The notes under the pieces are model-generated. The model worked only from the letters and a program-made list of their open reading frames with translations. It was not told the DNA's origin and did not search any database. The translations under genes were made by a program, and so were the position numbers. A stretch of 64,000 bases of DNA from the NCBI RefSeq assembly GCF_003201835.2, contig NZ_CP029289.2, positions 930,001-994,000 of the forward strand. The letters run 5' to 3'. Positions 38,042 to 47,030 of the stretch are shown here, in pieces; positions within the stretch are counted from its first letter, which is position 1, and each line of letters starts with the position of its first letter. Source of the DNA: Acidianus brierleyi (GTDB taxonomy: Archaea; Thermoproteota; Thermoprotei_A; Sulfolobales; Sulfolobaceae).

Positions 38042-38745
38042 ATGGAAATACCTAGAAAATATCGTGTGAATAAAAATCTCAGCAACGACGCGTATTACCA
38101 AGCTTCAAATGATGCTGCACTTGCCCCACTAGAGGACATAAGAAAAGACAGTGCAATAAGACTACTACTAGGAGGAATAATAGGCAAGGGAACATACGAA
38201 ATATCACAAGAGATAAACATGGACTACATGACACTACTCAAAAACTTAGACAAGATAGCAAACCTAATGAAAGCAGTAAAAAACATAGTAAAAGACCACC
38301 CAATCATACTCATAATAGACGACACACACGATCACAAACAATACGCAATACCAGTATCAAGAAACGCAACACAAGTATACTACCGCAAAGTACACAACGA
38401 GCCAGCAGATACTAATAATTGCAGTAAAGGACTTGAAAACAAACGAAACATACATACTCTCAATAATACCATACATACCACAAAAGGTAGTAGAAATATT
38501 AAAGGAAAGGGGAGAAAAAGTAGAATTCAAGACAAAAATACAAGCATACTTGAAAATACTACCAAAACTTGAGGAAGAGTTCAATGTCGTGGGCAAGGTC
38601 TTTAACTCCTGGTATGTTAACTCTAAAACGCTGTTAGAGGATACTGTGGGGGAACTCAAGGCCAACGCGCGTGTTGTCGAGGGTGGCAGACACGTGCCTG
38701 TTGGCGAGTTCCCCCAAGGGGAATACCTAGTGGAATATCTAGGGA
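38042..38745 (+). pseudogene. ISC1217-like transposase, frameshifted and truncated
   Basis: MEIPRKYRVNKNLS, then IILIIDDTHDHKQYA (first catalytic Asp region), is followed in the next frame by KTNETYILSIIPYIPQKVVE and on to GEYLVEYLG. The frame changes near 38408. The C-terminal third, with the last catalytic residues, is replaced by unrelated sequence after about 38745. The sequence pattern recalls ISC1217 transposases of Saccharolobus, but the name is from memory. Not functional. Confidence 0.72.
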
Positions 38746-38803
38746 TGTTTTTAAAAAGTTTTCAAGCTTCCCTCAGACTACAAGGCCCTAGACCCCAAAT
38801 TCA

Positions 38804-39822
38804 TCACCACGAAAATAATTCAAGGGAGTTAAAAAGTGGATAAAATAATTTAACTAAATATTCTTGCAAAATAGTAATATTATCTTGCAAGAGCAAGATA
38901 GTTAGGAGTAAGCGGAAGTCTTCCTTGCTCGTTGTCCCCTTGAGGAGCAAGTATAGTGTATAGATTAACATTGCTAGTACGAAGATGAACAAGCGGAATA
39001 GCCAACTCCTTGATGAGGTAAAGATTAAGAAAGACTTAATCAACTTGTACGATGTTTCTATTGGCGTCCTAACCTTGTCATACCATTTCACAACAATACT
39101 CCTATTTACATCTAGATTTGTCCCCTTTGCCAAGTACTCCTTTTCCCTACCTTGATGCACTATTAGCCTAAATGTCGCTTTCTTACCATTTAACTTTACA
39201 GTATAATCTCCATCAAAATTCCTATGTATCCCTACCCACGGGTACTCCAATGATGAAGTTGACAAGTAGTTGATCACATCTACCGAATAGAAACCGGCAT
39301 CTAGTGTTACTAATTCTATTTCTAGGCCCAATGCTAGTATTTGTTGTATTAGGCTTTCAACTATCTTTAGTCTAGTCATTCCTTTTTCTACGCGTGTGAA
39401 TGCTAGTATTAGTGTTTTTCCCTTTACTCTTGTGGTTGCTGTTGCGTAATTCCACGCGTAGCCTTTTTCTGACCCTCCTAGTCCTTCTACGGGTTTTCCC
39501 TTGTATTCTATTGATGTCCAGTCTATTGATATTTTTACACGTTTTCTTCCACCTAGTTCCTTAACGGAAATTGTTTTGATCACGTTTAGCATTTGGTCTA
39601 TTACTTGTGGTTGTTCTTCCACGTAGTTTCTAACTGTTTTTGGTAATATGCCAAGCTCTTTTGCCTTGTTTTCTACTGAATCTTTTGTTAGTGCTGCTGT
39701 TACAAGTGTTTTCTTGACTTCTTCTGCCCCTGCCTACCCAAAGGCCTACCACACTTAACAACATGATGAGAACCACAAGAGGGACAAGAAACGTCTTGCC
39801 TAAATACAGGCTTCCTACCCAT
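38804..39822 (-). pseudogene. ISH3-type DDE transposase, frameshifted
   Basis: The ATG at 39822 starts MGRKPVFRQDVSCPSCGSHH, a zinc-ribbon N-terminus. It shifts frame near 39736 and continues AEEVKKTLVTAALTKDSVEN, then SIDWTSIEYKGKPVEGLG (first Asp), LVTLDAGFYSVDV (second Asp) and RTPIETSYKLIKSF (Glu). These mark the same family as the intact transposase at 43757-44749. It abuts the broken transposase on the other strand. Its terminal repeats were not found. Confidence 0.8.
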
Positions 39823-39952
39823 AAGTAATACTCATAATACAAATATAAATAGCTTAATGCCGACACTATCAGATAATTTTCCAATTTTGCTCATGTTGGA
39901 TAACGTCATAATCTTTCAAAACATTTTAAAACTCCTAGAAAAGATATAAAGT

Positions 39953-40852
39953 ATGAATATAAGTGAGGTAGTTGTAGAGGGTTTTAGGGGACTTAAAATT
40001 GCTACTAGGCTTAAGAGGGTTAATATTGTCGTTGGGGAGAACGGTAGCGGTAAGACTTCTTTTCTTGAATCAATTTTTATGTCAACTCTTTTCCAATCAG
40101 ATATAAATGATAATGATATACACACTTCTCTCATTTATATGCTAAACAGTAGGGGAGATATTCTTTCAGCATTTTCCACTCTGTCTGACTCTAAAGTTGG
40201 ACTTGATGATGTAACAACGCAATTTAAGAAGATTGACCCTAACAGTATTGATGTTAAAATAAATAATGAAAAAGTAGCTGAAATTAGAATAAAATCTGGA
40301 ATCTTAACAACTAAGAATTTATCTGGACCGTTCTTTTTGCCAACTGTAAGGAATATAAAAAGGGTCAATACTAAATATTCTCCTCTTTACATTTCTACAT
40401 TCTTTGATTCCTCAGGTAATCCGGAAAGAATTTATAGTATTGCGAAAAGAAAAAATAAAAAAATAGAATCCAATTTTGAAATATTACAGGATGAATATGG
40501 TCAGTTTAAGCTATATTATGATAGATTACCCGCCTATGTTATGGGCAGAGGGCTCTTAAAGAGGGAATTAATAGAACTAGCCCTAATGTCATCTGACATC
40601 CTCTTAATCGATGAAATTGAAAATTCCCTTCATCCCGATCTTGTAATGGAAGTATTGAATGATATAAAGCGGGAAGAGGGAGTTCAAGTAATTTTCACTA
40701 CTCACGTAAATGAAGTTGTAAAAATGGCGGGAAAAGTACTTAACGATTCTGAGGCTCAAGTAATTTATCTATCAAAAGCAGGTTATAAAACGTACAAGCT
40801 TTCAGAAATTTCTGAATTTGAGAAACCCCTTAGTTGGTTAGGATACGTGTGA
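39953..40852 (+). CDS. AAA/ABC-type ATPase, OLD-like
   Basis: The 299-residue SMC/OLD-type ATPase has Walker A NIVVGENGSGKTSFLE (residues 24-39), a signature-like region GRGLLKRELIELALMS (about 200), Walker B DILLIDEIENSLHPDLV (about 218) and the switch His in IFTTHVNEVV (about 250). Such AAA_15/AAA_21 proteins power OLD-family nucleases and related defence proteins. Usually the TOPRIM nuclease is fused at the C-terminus. Here the chain ends after the ATPase and a TOPRIM-like protein is encoded by the overlapping next gene. A short TATA-like AT stretch precedes the ATG. No frameshift seen. Confidence 0.85.
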   Translation: MNISEVVVEGFRGLKIATRLKRVNIVVGENGSGKTSFLESIFMSTLFQSDINDNDIHTSLIYMLNSRGDILSAFSTLSDSKVGLDDVTTQFKKIDPNSIDVKINNEKVAEIRIKSGILTTKNLSGPFFLPTVRNIKRVNTKYSPLYISTFFDSSGNPERIYSIAKRKNKKIESNFEILQDEYGQFKLYYDRLPAYVMGRGLLKRELIELALMSSDILLIDEIENSLHPDLVMEVLNDIKREEGVQVIFTTHVNEVVKMAGKVLNDSEAQVIYLSKAGYKTYKLSEISEFEKPLSWLGYV

Positions 40853-41466
40853 AACCTATGGCTATAAGTTGTGATAGAATATTTGTAGAAGGTGCTACTG
40901 AAAAGATCATTCTTAGTAAGCTAGGTTTTAATGAAGGCAATGTAGAAGTAGTAAAATTTGGAAAGGAAGAGGTGATTAAGGAATTTAAAAAGTACTTGTC
41001 TTCCTCTATGTCTATCTTGAAAAAGGGAAATGTATGTTTTGTAATAGATGGAGACGAGGAAGGATATAAAGGTGTTTATGATAGACTCAAGAAGGATATA
41101 GAAGTACTAGATTATTCTCCACCGTATATAAAAATGTGTAAGGATAACTTATGTTATGTTTTAGTAGTCATAGGCGATAAAAATAATGATTTTAAAGGTT
41201 GTATTGAAACAATATTGTTGGAAAAACTAAGGATAGACGAGAAAATTAATGATGTAATACTCAGAGTATTAGAATATGAACAACAGAAAGTAGGTCATCT
41301 TTCAATGTGTGATAGAGGCAAAATACGTTTTTATTTATCGATATTTTTACTTTCTGGAGAACCTACATTGCTTTATCTATCTAAAAGGTTTACAGAAGAA
41401 TTATTTAGAATAGTTGAAGAGGATGTCATAAGAAATATTATCGCCGATTTCATAGAAATCAAATAG
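40849..41466 (+). CDS. TOPRIM-like protein, partner of OLD-like ATPase
   Basis: CDRIFVEGATEKIILSKLG near the N-terminus matches the TOPRIM acidic motif (invariant Glu). CFVIDGDEEGYKGVYDRL (about residue 66) supplies the DxD. The rest (CIETILLEKLRIDEKIND) resembles archaeal DUF3226/OLD TOPRIM proteins. The frame is open from TTG 40834, but GTG 40849 has AGGA six bases upstream and overlaps the ATPase stop (GTGTGA), typical of translational coupling. The pair would be a split OLD-like ATP-dependent nuclease, a plausible antiviral module, by inference from OLD/Gabija chemistry. Confidence 0.78.
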   Translation: MKPMAISCDRIFVEGATEKIILSKLGFNEGNVEVVKFGKEEVIKEFKKYLSSSMSILKKGNVCFVIDGDEEGYKGVYDRLKKDIEVLDYSPPYIKMCKDNLCYVLVVIGDKNNDFKGCIETILLEKLRIDEKINDVILRVLEYEQQKVGHLSMCDRGKIRFYLSIFLLSGEPTLLYLSKRFTEELFRIVEEDVIRNIIADFIEIK

Positions 41467-41519
41467 AATTACCAAAAAGCTTTTATCGCTTACGTGAAAA
41501 AAGAGAGGTTCACATACCG

Positions 41520-41730
41520 GGGTTTGGACTTCATTGAATTTTCATGAAATTATATCTAATCCTCAGCCCTTGGGCTTCACCAGAGTCACTTCCGTTACCC
41601 CTCCGCCCCTTTAGCGGGATAACCCCAACCCACACCCGTGAATGTGGGGAAACCCGCAAATCTTTTAGCCACACCTTTCGGGAAAACCATGTCTGGTGTG
41701 ACTTTACTCATATTAACCATTAAAGTAATA
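41520..41730 (-). other. GC-rich transposon-like scrap
   Basis: This GC-rich island lies in an AT-rich gap (41467-42026) with no intact gene. The minus strand reads short open pieces such as VTPDMVFPKGVAKRFAG and GRRGNGSDSGEAQGLR, which may be the degraded 3' part of an IS605-type orfB. Several small GC hairpins are present. Origin uncertain. Confidence 0.35.
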
Positions 41731-42026
41731 TAAACTTCACGGTTTATCGAAAACTGTTGACTACGGCGAGGCTTTACACCCCTTAACCCTCAAATTTGTA
41801 ATATAATTAATACCCAATGATGGAGGAACTTTACCTTGAATTTTTACACTTTGAAATTCACAAAAATTGCGAGAATTAAAAGGTAAGAGTTATTAATATT
41901 ATATAAACCATACTAGTATAGATAACCTTATTAATTTTTATATAGATTTTTGTGACTAAAGAGATAAAAGAGTTATTATTTTCAAATAAAGTAGTTATTG
42001 ACAGTTATCTTGCCCTACATATATTA

Positions 42027-42440
42027 TTAAACGTTTACGCGCTTCGCGTAATCCTTTAGCCTATCCCAATCCTTATCGTTAGATAGAACATTAACTCCTT
42101 GCCTTTTAGCAATTACAGCAAGGATCGCATCAACTGCATCAACGTCTTTATCTTTCATTACTTCAAATGCCTCAACAAAATCCTTTATGTTCGGATATTC
42201 CAATTGAACGTTTTGCTGATATAATATCTTCAAAAATTCTCGACCAAACGCAAAATATTTATTTGCAACTTCCCGTTTATTTTTCTTCAGAAATTCAAGT
42301 GCATTTTTCCTTATTACCTCCATAACTTCTGCAAGAACAAGATCCGAATATATTGGATCATAGCTCCCAAGTAAGTTAAATAGCTTATTTCTCTTTTCTA
42401 TAATTATATTAGTATCAACGAGTACTTTCAATTTCACCAC
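42027..42440 (-). CDS. PIN-domain ribonuclease, VapC-like
   Basis: The 137-residue PIN protein has VLVDTNIII (Asp9), LVLAEVMEVI (Glu about 38), DVDAVDAILAVIAKRQG (Asp about 100-104) and VLSNDKDWDRL (Asp about 123). All four acidic positions of the metal site are intact. PIN toxins cut RNA. Its start overlaps the preceding gene by one base. No short VapB-type antitoxin is present. Instead two unknown proteins of 170 and 199 residues precede it in the same operon, so one of them may be an unusual antitoxin. Confidence 0.85.
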   Translation of the reverse strand: MVKLKVLVDTNIIIEKRNKLFNLLGSYDPIYSDLVLAEVMEVIRKNALEFLKKNKREVANKYFAFGREFLKILYQQNVQLEYPNIKDFVEAFEVMKDKDVDAVDAILAVIAKRQGVNVLSNDKDWDRLKDYAKRVNV

Positions 42441-42952
42441 TACTTAGAAAGCCAATACAGTTGTTGTGAGAGGTGCTCCTTGTATTTATCCATTGTGAAC
42501 TCTCCGCATACTGGAATAATTTCTTCACCTAAGCCGTTAATCAGAGTCAATGAAAGAACAACGTACTCTACTCTCTTTACCAATCTACAGTCGCTTAAAT
42601 AAAGGATCTTTGTCTCTCGGTCTACAGGAGTCAGGTTATGCTTTATTTCTATTTTATATTCCCAACCAAGGTCTTTCATCACTTCTTCCAGGTCTAATGA
42701 CTTAATGTCAGGTAAAACTATCTCCTCTAAGTCGGAGTCCCTCACGTATTTCAACCAGTCGTCGAATGTGGTAAAATATATTGGATTCCCTTCATTATCA
42801 TAATCTATACGCAACACTCTGAAAGGTGGAGCATATACACTACTAATAGGATATGAAGATTGTAAATATGTAGTAGCCGTTAATAATATATTATTTAGTA
42901 TTTCAGTTGTAGATCTTAAAGACTCTATCTCGCGCAACTTTTCTCTAGTCAA
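42440..42952 (-). CDS. Unknown protein, second gene of PIN operon
   Basis: The family of this 170-residue protein is unknown. A helical N-terminus (REKLREIESLRSTTEILNN) precedes a beta-rich domain with FRVLRIDYDNEGNPIYFTTF and ILYLSDCRLVKRVEYVVLSL. It has no signal peptide. It ends on the first base of the PIN gene and starts 2 bases after the upstream gene, so the three genes are tightly coupled. A function in neutralising or targeting the PIN protein is inference only. Confidence 0.62.
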   Translation of the reverse strand: MTREKLREIESLRSTTEILNNILLTATTYLQSSYPISSVYAPPFRVLRIDYDNEGNPIYFTTFDDWLKYVRDSDLEEIVLPDIKSLDLEEVMKDLGWEYKIEIKHNLTPVDRETKILYLSDCRLVKRVEYVVLSLTLINGLGEEIIPVCGEFTMDKYKEHLSQQLYWLSK

Positions 42953-42954
42953 GC

Positions 42955-43554
42955 TTAAGCTAATTTTTCATCACCTCTTACTATCTTCTCTATCTCATGT
43001 ATTAGACTTTTAATTACATCTACGCTTACTTGCCTATTCCTATAAATTATTTCGACTAAGGATTTCCTCGAGTCGAGAACATAAGGCAAAACATTTATTG
43101 ACGATAAGTATTCTGACTCTCTTAAGTCGCCTTCGTTACTATAGTCCAATAACACGTAGCCTGCCTTTTTATATTTAGATAATCCGCGTAATTCTACGTC
43201 CAAGACGTAAATTAACATAACCTCAATTAAATAGTCTATATTTAACAATTTTCCTAGCTCAGATAACTTCAAAATAGCGTCCTCAACTTTCTCATCAGTA
43301 GTTTTACCTAATGCTGCCTGCAAAATAATTTTCTTCTTTTCTGTAAAGGAAACCTCATATATCAGTAATTGCAAGTCATCATAAGTTATGGTAGTAAGAA
43401 GGGAAGAAGGAACAGGGACATTAGGATACAACGACTCACTTACAGAAATTAAAGGCAATTTTAGGTTTACTTTATCATTAGACAGTACCTTCAAAATCGC
43501 ATCCTTACTAGAATTAGTAATAAGCGAGGCGGAAGCGTAACGAAACTCAGTCAT
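42955..43554 (-). CDS. Unknown protein, first gene of PIN operon
   Basis: The family of this 199-residue protein is unknown. It is mixed alpha/beta with a hydrophobic central stretch (IDYLIEVMLIYVLDVEL) that is probably a buried helix and not a membrane span. It is the first gene of the operon. The ATG at 43554 lies about 30 bases after an AT-rich TTTATTAG, so the message is probably nearly leaderless. Together the two unknown proteins and PIN make a compact, undescribed-looking toxin-type cassette next to an AAA/TOPRIM pair. Confidence 0.6.
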   Translation of the reverse strand: MTEFRYASASLITNSSKDAILKVLSNDKVNLKLPLISVSESLYPNVPVPSSLLTTITYDDLQLLIYEVSFTEKKKIILQAALGKTTDEKVEDAILKLSELGKLLNIDYLIEVMLIYVLDVELRGLSKYKKAGYVLLDYSNEGDLRESEYLSSINVLPYVLDSRKSLVEIIYRNRQVSVDVIKSLIHEIEKIVRGDEKLA

Positions 43555-43756
43555 AATTAAAGTTTAGAGTCAATTCTAATAAAGGTTAATTAATAATTAG
43601 ATCCTAGTGTCGCCATTTTAAATGAATTTGCCTTTACAAAAGATTGAAAGCCTCGAGAATGGGCTGGGATGATGAAAGTTTAAATATCTCTTTATGAAAC
43701 TTTCTCTTAGTGACGCTAACGACGCTCCTCCCCAGCTAGACTCGGTAGACCCAAAA

Positions 43757-44749
43757 TCACCTCCTTAAAAATAAATCTATAGTGTAAATAAGTGTTTCAA
43801 TTACATTAAATGTAAAATTCTCTGGATTGAATAAATCAGGAAATAAAAGAATTAATAATAATCTAAACTCCTCTCTCCCCACCTCCCCCTTGAATATGGT
43901 ATATAAGGAGTAGAGTACAAGGGCCAGCACGAAGATCAACGTGCGGAAAACAAACTTAGTAGAACTAGTAAATGGAAGAAAAGCCTTAATGTTCCTATAA
44001 GAGGTCTCTATAGGACCTCTTACCTTATTGTACAAATCCAACACTTCCCTCTTGGGCAGATCTAGATTAGTAGCCCTAGCAAAATAAACAAGACTCTTCT
44101 TCTTTCTCCTCACTTTTTCCTTGCCATACACGAGAAGCCTGAACTTGACCTGCTCATCCCTCCTATGCCTCTTACTATTAGTTGTGTAATCCCCGTCAAA
44201 CTCCTCAAACACCTTCACGTCCCCAGATGGAACAGCAATTATATACTTAAACTGTGAAATGAAATTGAGCACATCAACTGTGTAGAAACCAGCGTCAAGA
44301 GTTATCAACCTTATCTTGAATCCCATTGCCATTACTTGCTCCACGAGGATCTTCACTATCTCGTCCTTAGTCATACCGTTCACTTGCGGAATAAAGGCAA
44401 GTAAAAGTACTTTCCCCTTATACTTGGTTGTTGCAGTTGCGTAGTTCCACGAGTTTCCTTTTTCAGAGCTCCCGAGCCCTTTCACTGGTTTCCCATACCA
44501 CGTCTTGGTTGTCCAGTCTATTGAAAGATCTATCTCATTCACTCCCTTCAGTACTTCTAAGGATATTTTCCTAGCTCTTTCCAATAGCTTTTCAATCACT
44601 TCCATCCCTTGTTTCTCTACGTAATTCCTCACGGTCTGTGGGGATACGTCATACGCTCTGGACTTGTTCTCTACAGAGTCGTTCCACAAACACGCGGAGA
44701 TGAGAGTTCTCGCTACCTCATCTACCTTTTCCCCTTGGAAGTTCAACAT
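43757..44749 (-). CDS. ISH3-family DDE transposase
   Basis: This intact 330-residue transposase has an N-terminal HTH (SRAYDVSPQTVRNYVEKQG). The catalytic triad is recognisable as DLSIDWTTKTWYGKP (Asp), RLITLDAGFYTVDV (Asp) and VRGPIETSYRNIKAF (Glu), the pattern of ISH3/ISC1225-ISC1439-type elements. The C-terminus is hydrophobic. The stop codon overlaps the inner edge of the element's terminal repeat. A strong hairpin lies in the 5' leader. It is the only undamaged transposase in the window, so this element and its MITE could still move. Confidence 0.88.
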   Translation of the reverse strand: MLNFQGEKVDEVARTLISACLWNDSVENKSRAYDVSPQTVRNYVEKQGMEVIEKLLERARKISLEVLKGVNEIDLSIDWTTKTWYGKPVKGLGSSEKGNSWNYATATTKYKGKVLLLAFIPQVNGMTKDEIVKILVEQVMAMGFKIRLITLDAGFYTVDVLNFISQFKYIIAVPSGDVKVFEEFDGDYTTNSKRHRRDEQVKFRLLVYGKEKVRRKKKSLVYFARATNLDLPKREVLDLYNKVRGPIETSYRNIKAFLPFTSSTKFVFRTLIFVLALVLYSLYTIFKGEVGREEFRLLLILLFPDLFNPENFTFNVIETLIYTIDLFLRR

Positions 44750-44783
44750 GGAAAGTAATTTATATCCTATTTGTTGAATGTTT

Positions 44784-44846
44784 GGTGAGGGAGACCGGGT
44801 GTTACCATCTTCCTATCTCACGTGGTAATACTCCATCTCCCTCACC
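44784..44846 (-). promoter_or_regulatory. Leader hairpin of the ISH3 transposase
   Basis: GGTGAGGGAGA (44784-44794) pairs with TCTCCCTCACC (44836-44846). Inside it GTGTTACCA pairs with TGGTAATAC. This 63-base fold-back lies 35 bases before the transposase start and may limit translation from read-through transcripts. Confidence 0.6.
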
Positions 44847-44953
44847 TTAAACCCTTTCTTCAATTCTTTACACTATTATAAATTTCTTTATCTTTTATAA
44901 ATTCGATATTATCCTACCAGAAATATTTTTTCTAATATGATTTTGGGTCTACC

Positions 44954-45491
44954 GTACAGTGCAGCTAAGGCTTCTGCAGACCTTTTCGTTAAGACTTACG
45001 TTAGGACTTATAACGTTAATGCTATAATTGTGAGGCCTTCTAATAATTACGGACCTAGGCAGTTTCCTGAGAAGTTTATTCCAAAGGCAATTATTAGGAC
45101 TTTGCTAGGTTTGCACGTTCCCGTTTACGGCGACGGGAAGGCAGAGAGAGATTAGATATTCGTAGAAGATACTGCGAGGATAATAGCTGACTTACTAGAT
45201 AGGGCTGAGTGGAAGGGGGAAGTTTATAATATTCCTGGGAAACAGCGGGTTACCAATCTTGATTTACTTAAATTGTTAGGGGAAGTCATAGGAAGGGAGG
45301 TTAGGATTAGGTTTGTTTCCGATAGGTCGGGGCATGATAGGAGGTATTGTATGAATACTTCCCTTTCTTACGAAACGACTCCTCTGAAGGATGGTTTGAG
45401 GAAGACCTATGAGTGGTATGTTAGTAATGAGTGGTGGTGGAGGCCACTGATAGACGATAAGTTCTTTAAGGAAGATGAGCCGTGGAAGTAA
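44954..45491 (+). pseudogene. dTDP-glucose 4,6-dehydratase (RmlB-like), IS-cut with in-frame TAG
   Basis: The retained part starts with PYSAAKASADLFVKTY, containing the catalytic YxxxK. NNYGPRQFPEKFIPKAI, VYGDGKAERD and then a TAG at 45153-45155 follow, where RmlB has Trp (RDW). The same frame continues IFVEDTARIIADLL, GHDRRY and YEWYVSNEWWW to 45491. The NAD-binding N-terminus is missing beyond the insertion sequence. TGG to TAG explains the stop. RmlB makes the dTDP-rhamnose precursor, so this is another lost glycan-precursor gene. Confidence 0.85.
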
Positions 45492-45639
45492 AGAGGTACT
45501 TGATAGGCAGATTTCTTCCAATAAGTGTAGAAATTGCAAAGGTTAAAATTGTGAGTTTTCTTATGAGGTACCTTATATTATGATACTTACATTTAACATG
45601 TTCTTCAACTATATGTAAAATTTTCTGTCTTAATAACCT

Positions 45640-46098
45640 TTAATGGAGACTTAGCGAAAGAAGACTGCTATTTGTTGTCTTGTTATAATTGGACGAACAA
45701 TCCGAGTAGGCTGGAGTAGAGTTTGGGATAACTACTTCTCCTCCTGATACTTTATCGTCTTTTATTATTACTTCCAGTTTTCTCTTTTCTTCTTCGTTTA
45801 GTCCCTCTCTCATTAGTTCTAGTAGGATTTGGATGTAGGAGTACCTTTTTACCCCAGCTATCGTCATTAGTCCTTCTTTATCGTATTTGTTTAGAATGAA
45901 GTAGATTAGCTTTTCTTTAGTTTCTCTGCTAATTTCTCCTACTTTTCCTTTCTTCCAATTATATAGTGTTTTTCTACTTATTCCGCATTCTCTTTCCAAT
46001 TCGCTGTCATTTTCTTTAAGTTTTCCTAAGAGGTTAAGTATCTCTGAGTCGCTTAAAGAGGCTGAAAGAACTTTTGCTAACACTTGTTTTTCTATCAT
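45640..46098 (-). CDS. Helix-turn-helix regulator
   Basis: The frame is open from an ATG at 46116, but that ATG lies in a palindrome. The ATG at 46098 directly follows it and gives 152 residues. The HTH is NDSELERECGISRKTLYNWKKG (quoted in part, about residues 28-49). SRETKEKLIYFILNKY and a helical region follow, then a Ser/Asn-rich tail. This order resembles the HTH protein of the HExxH operon. It probably represses itself through the palindrome. It is divergent from the DUF3800 relic. Confidence 0.7.
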   Translation of the reverse strand: MIEKQVLAKVLSASLSDSEILNLLGKLKENDSELERECGISRKTLYNWKKGKVGEISRETKEKLIYFILNKYDKEGLMTIAGVKRYSYIQILLELMREGLNEEEKRKLEVIIKDDKVSGGEVVIPNSTPAYSDCSSNYNKTTNSSLLSLSLH

Positions 46099-46116
46099 GT
46101 GTAACATATTACACAT
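46097..46116. promoter_or_regulatory. Palindromic operator candidate
   Basis: ATGTGTAA-CATA-TTACACAT has 8-bp arms and a 4-base centre. It sits immediately upstream of the chosen ATG of the HTH gene, so a bound regulator would block transcription or translation start. Confidence 0.55.
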
Positions 46117-46149
46117 ACAAGGTAATAGATGATAAAAATTTGAGCATAG

Positions 46150-46584
46150 ATGTGATGAGAATAGCTTATAGACATTTATTTGAGAGAGTACTTAAACTAG
46201 CAGACAGAGAATATTCAAATGGATACTTATTGTACACGATCAGATAAATGTAGATAAGGATTATCAAATGGCAAAGGATCAAATGAACGTAGTTAAAATT
46301 ATGGAGGATGAGCTACTCAATAATGCGTTCATAACAAGGACGTCAGCTATAGGGAGAATCTTTAAACCTATTTTATTTGCAAATTCTGCTAATTATGATG
46401 CTTTACAAATATCAGATTTTGCTGGCTACATTATAAGGAAACATGTACTTAACGAAAATAGTGAAAAATTTCCTTACTAAAAAATATTTGAGATAATTAG
46501 CAGTAAACTAGATAAAAATCCAAAGACAGGAAAGATAGAAGGATGGGGAATTAAGACCTGGACATATTTTGCGGAAGTTGAATA
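46150..46584 (+). pseudogene. DUF3800-like protein relic
   Basis: Frame one gives RIAYRHLFERVLKLADREY up to 46245. One base off, the next frame gives IVHDQINVDKDYQMAKDQ and ALQISDFAGYIIRKHVL, the QxxDF motif near the end of DUF3800. A TAA (46478-46480) interrupts, and the frame resumes KIFEIISSKLDKNPKTGK to 46584. The N-terminal Asp motif of the family is missing. DUF3800 proteins are RNase H-like and often found in mobile or defence contexts. Confidence 0.65.
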
Positions 46585-46587
46585 ATC

Positions 46588-46619
46588 GGGAACACGTGGC
46601 CGCTACGCCAGGTGTCCCC
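46588..46619. terminator. GC-rich stem-loop
   Basis: GGGAACACGTGGC and GCCAGGTGTCCC form an imperfect stem round CGCTAC, just after the DUF3800 relic. It could be a transcription end or a transposon-end hairpin. From 46620 to 47030 no gene is seen. Confidence 0.4.
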
Positions 46620-47030
46620 TCATCTATAGCGCTACGCTACTCAATTAACTTCTAATTAAAAGTACCTATTTAAAATTTTCTAGAATTAATACGCCATAGT
46701 TCAGCTTAATTTTATTAAATTAACACGAGAAGGACGAACTCCAAGTTCAACGTTTAATTTAAAAAGTTTATAATGCTATCGTTAACAAATTAAACACAAG
46801 CTCAATTGCCTACTCAACTAGCAGTTTGCATAAATTTCTAATAATTCCTTTCAATAGAGTAAACTCATTTATTTTACACAAAATATTTAGTGAATAGTTA
46901 AATAATTGAATCAACAGGCGAGAGTTTCAAACTTTTAGACGGCTCTGAAGGCTTCTCTTTATTTGTACTAATTATGTAAGCAATTATTAGAATAAAATAA
47001 TTTATTAATTATCCATCACAATTCTCACAT

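Larger units (their letters stand above)
43744..44953 (-). mobile_element. Complete ISH3-type insertion sequence, about 1.21 kb
   Basis: The ends are perfect inverted repeats of at least 16 bp (GGTAGACCCAAAATCA at 43744, its complement ending 44953). They enclose one intact transposase gene. No target duplication is evident between CTAGACTC on the left and GTACAGTG on the right. The right end abuts the middle of an rmlB-like gene. A 337-bp derivative lies at 61220-61556. Confidence 0.88.

Noticed and set aside
38042..39822. Back-to-back transposases as a composite transposon
   Set aside because: Both are broken, of different families, and no common outer repeats enclose a cargo.
43660..43735. 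Possible box C/D RNA (GATGATGA box, terminal stem GGCTGGG/CCCAGCT)
   Set aside because: No acceptable D box (CTGA) or D' box is found at the right places.
45153..45155. TAG read as pyrrolysine in the rmlB-like gene
   Set aside because: The site is a Trp in the family and the gene is already cut by an insertion sequence.
46268..46480. 70-codon frame as an independent small gene
   Set aside because: Upstream and downstream frames continue the same DUF3800-like protein, so it is a fragment.
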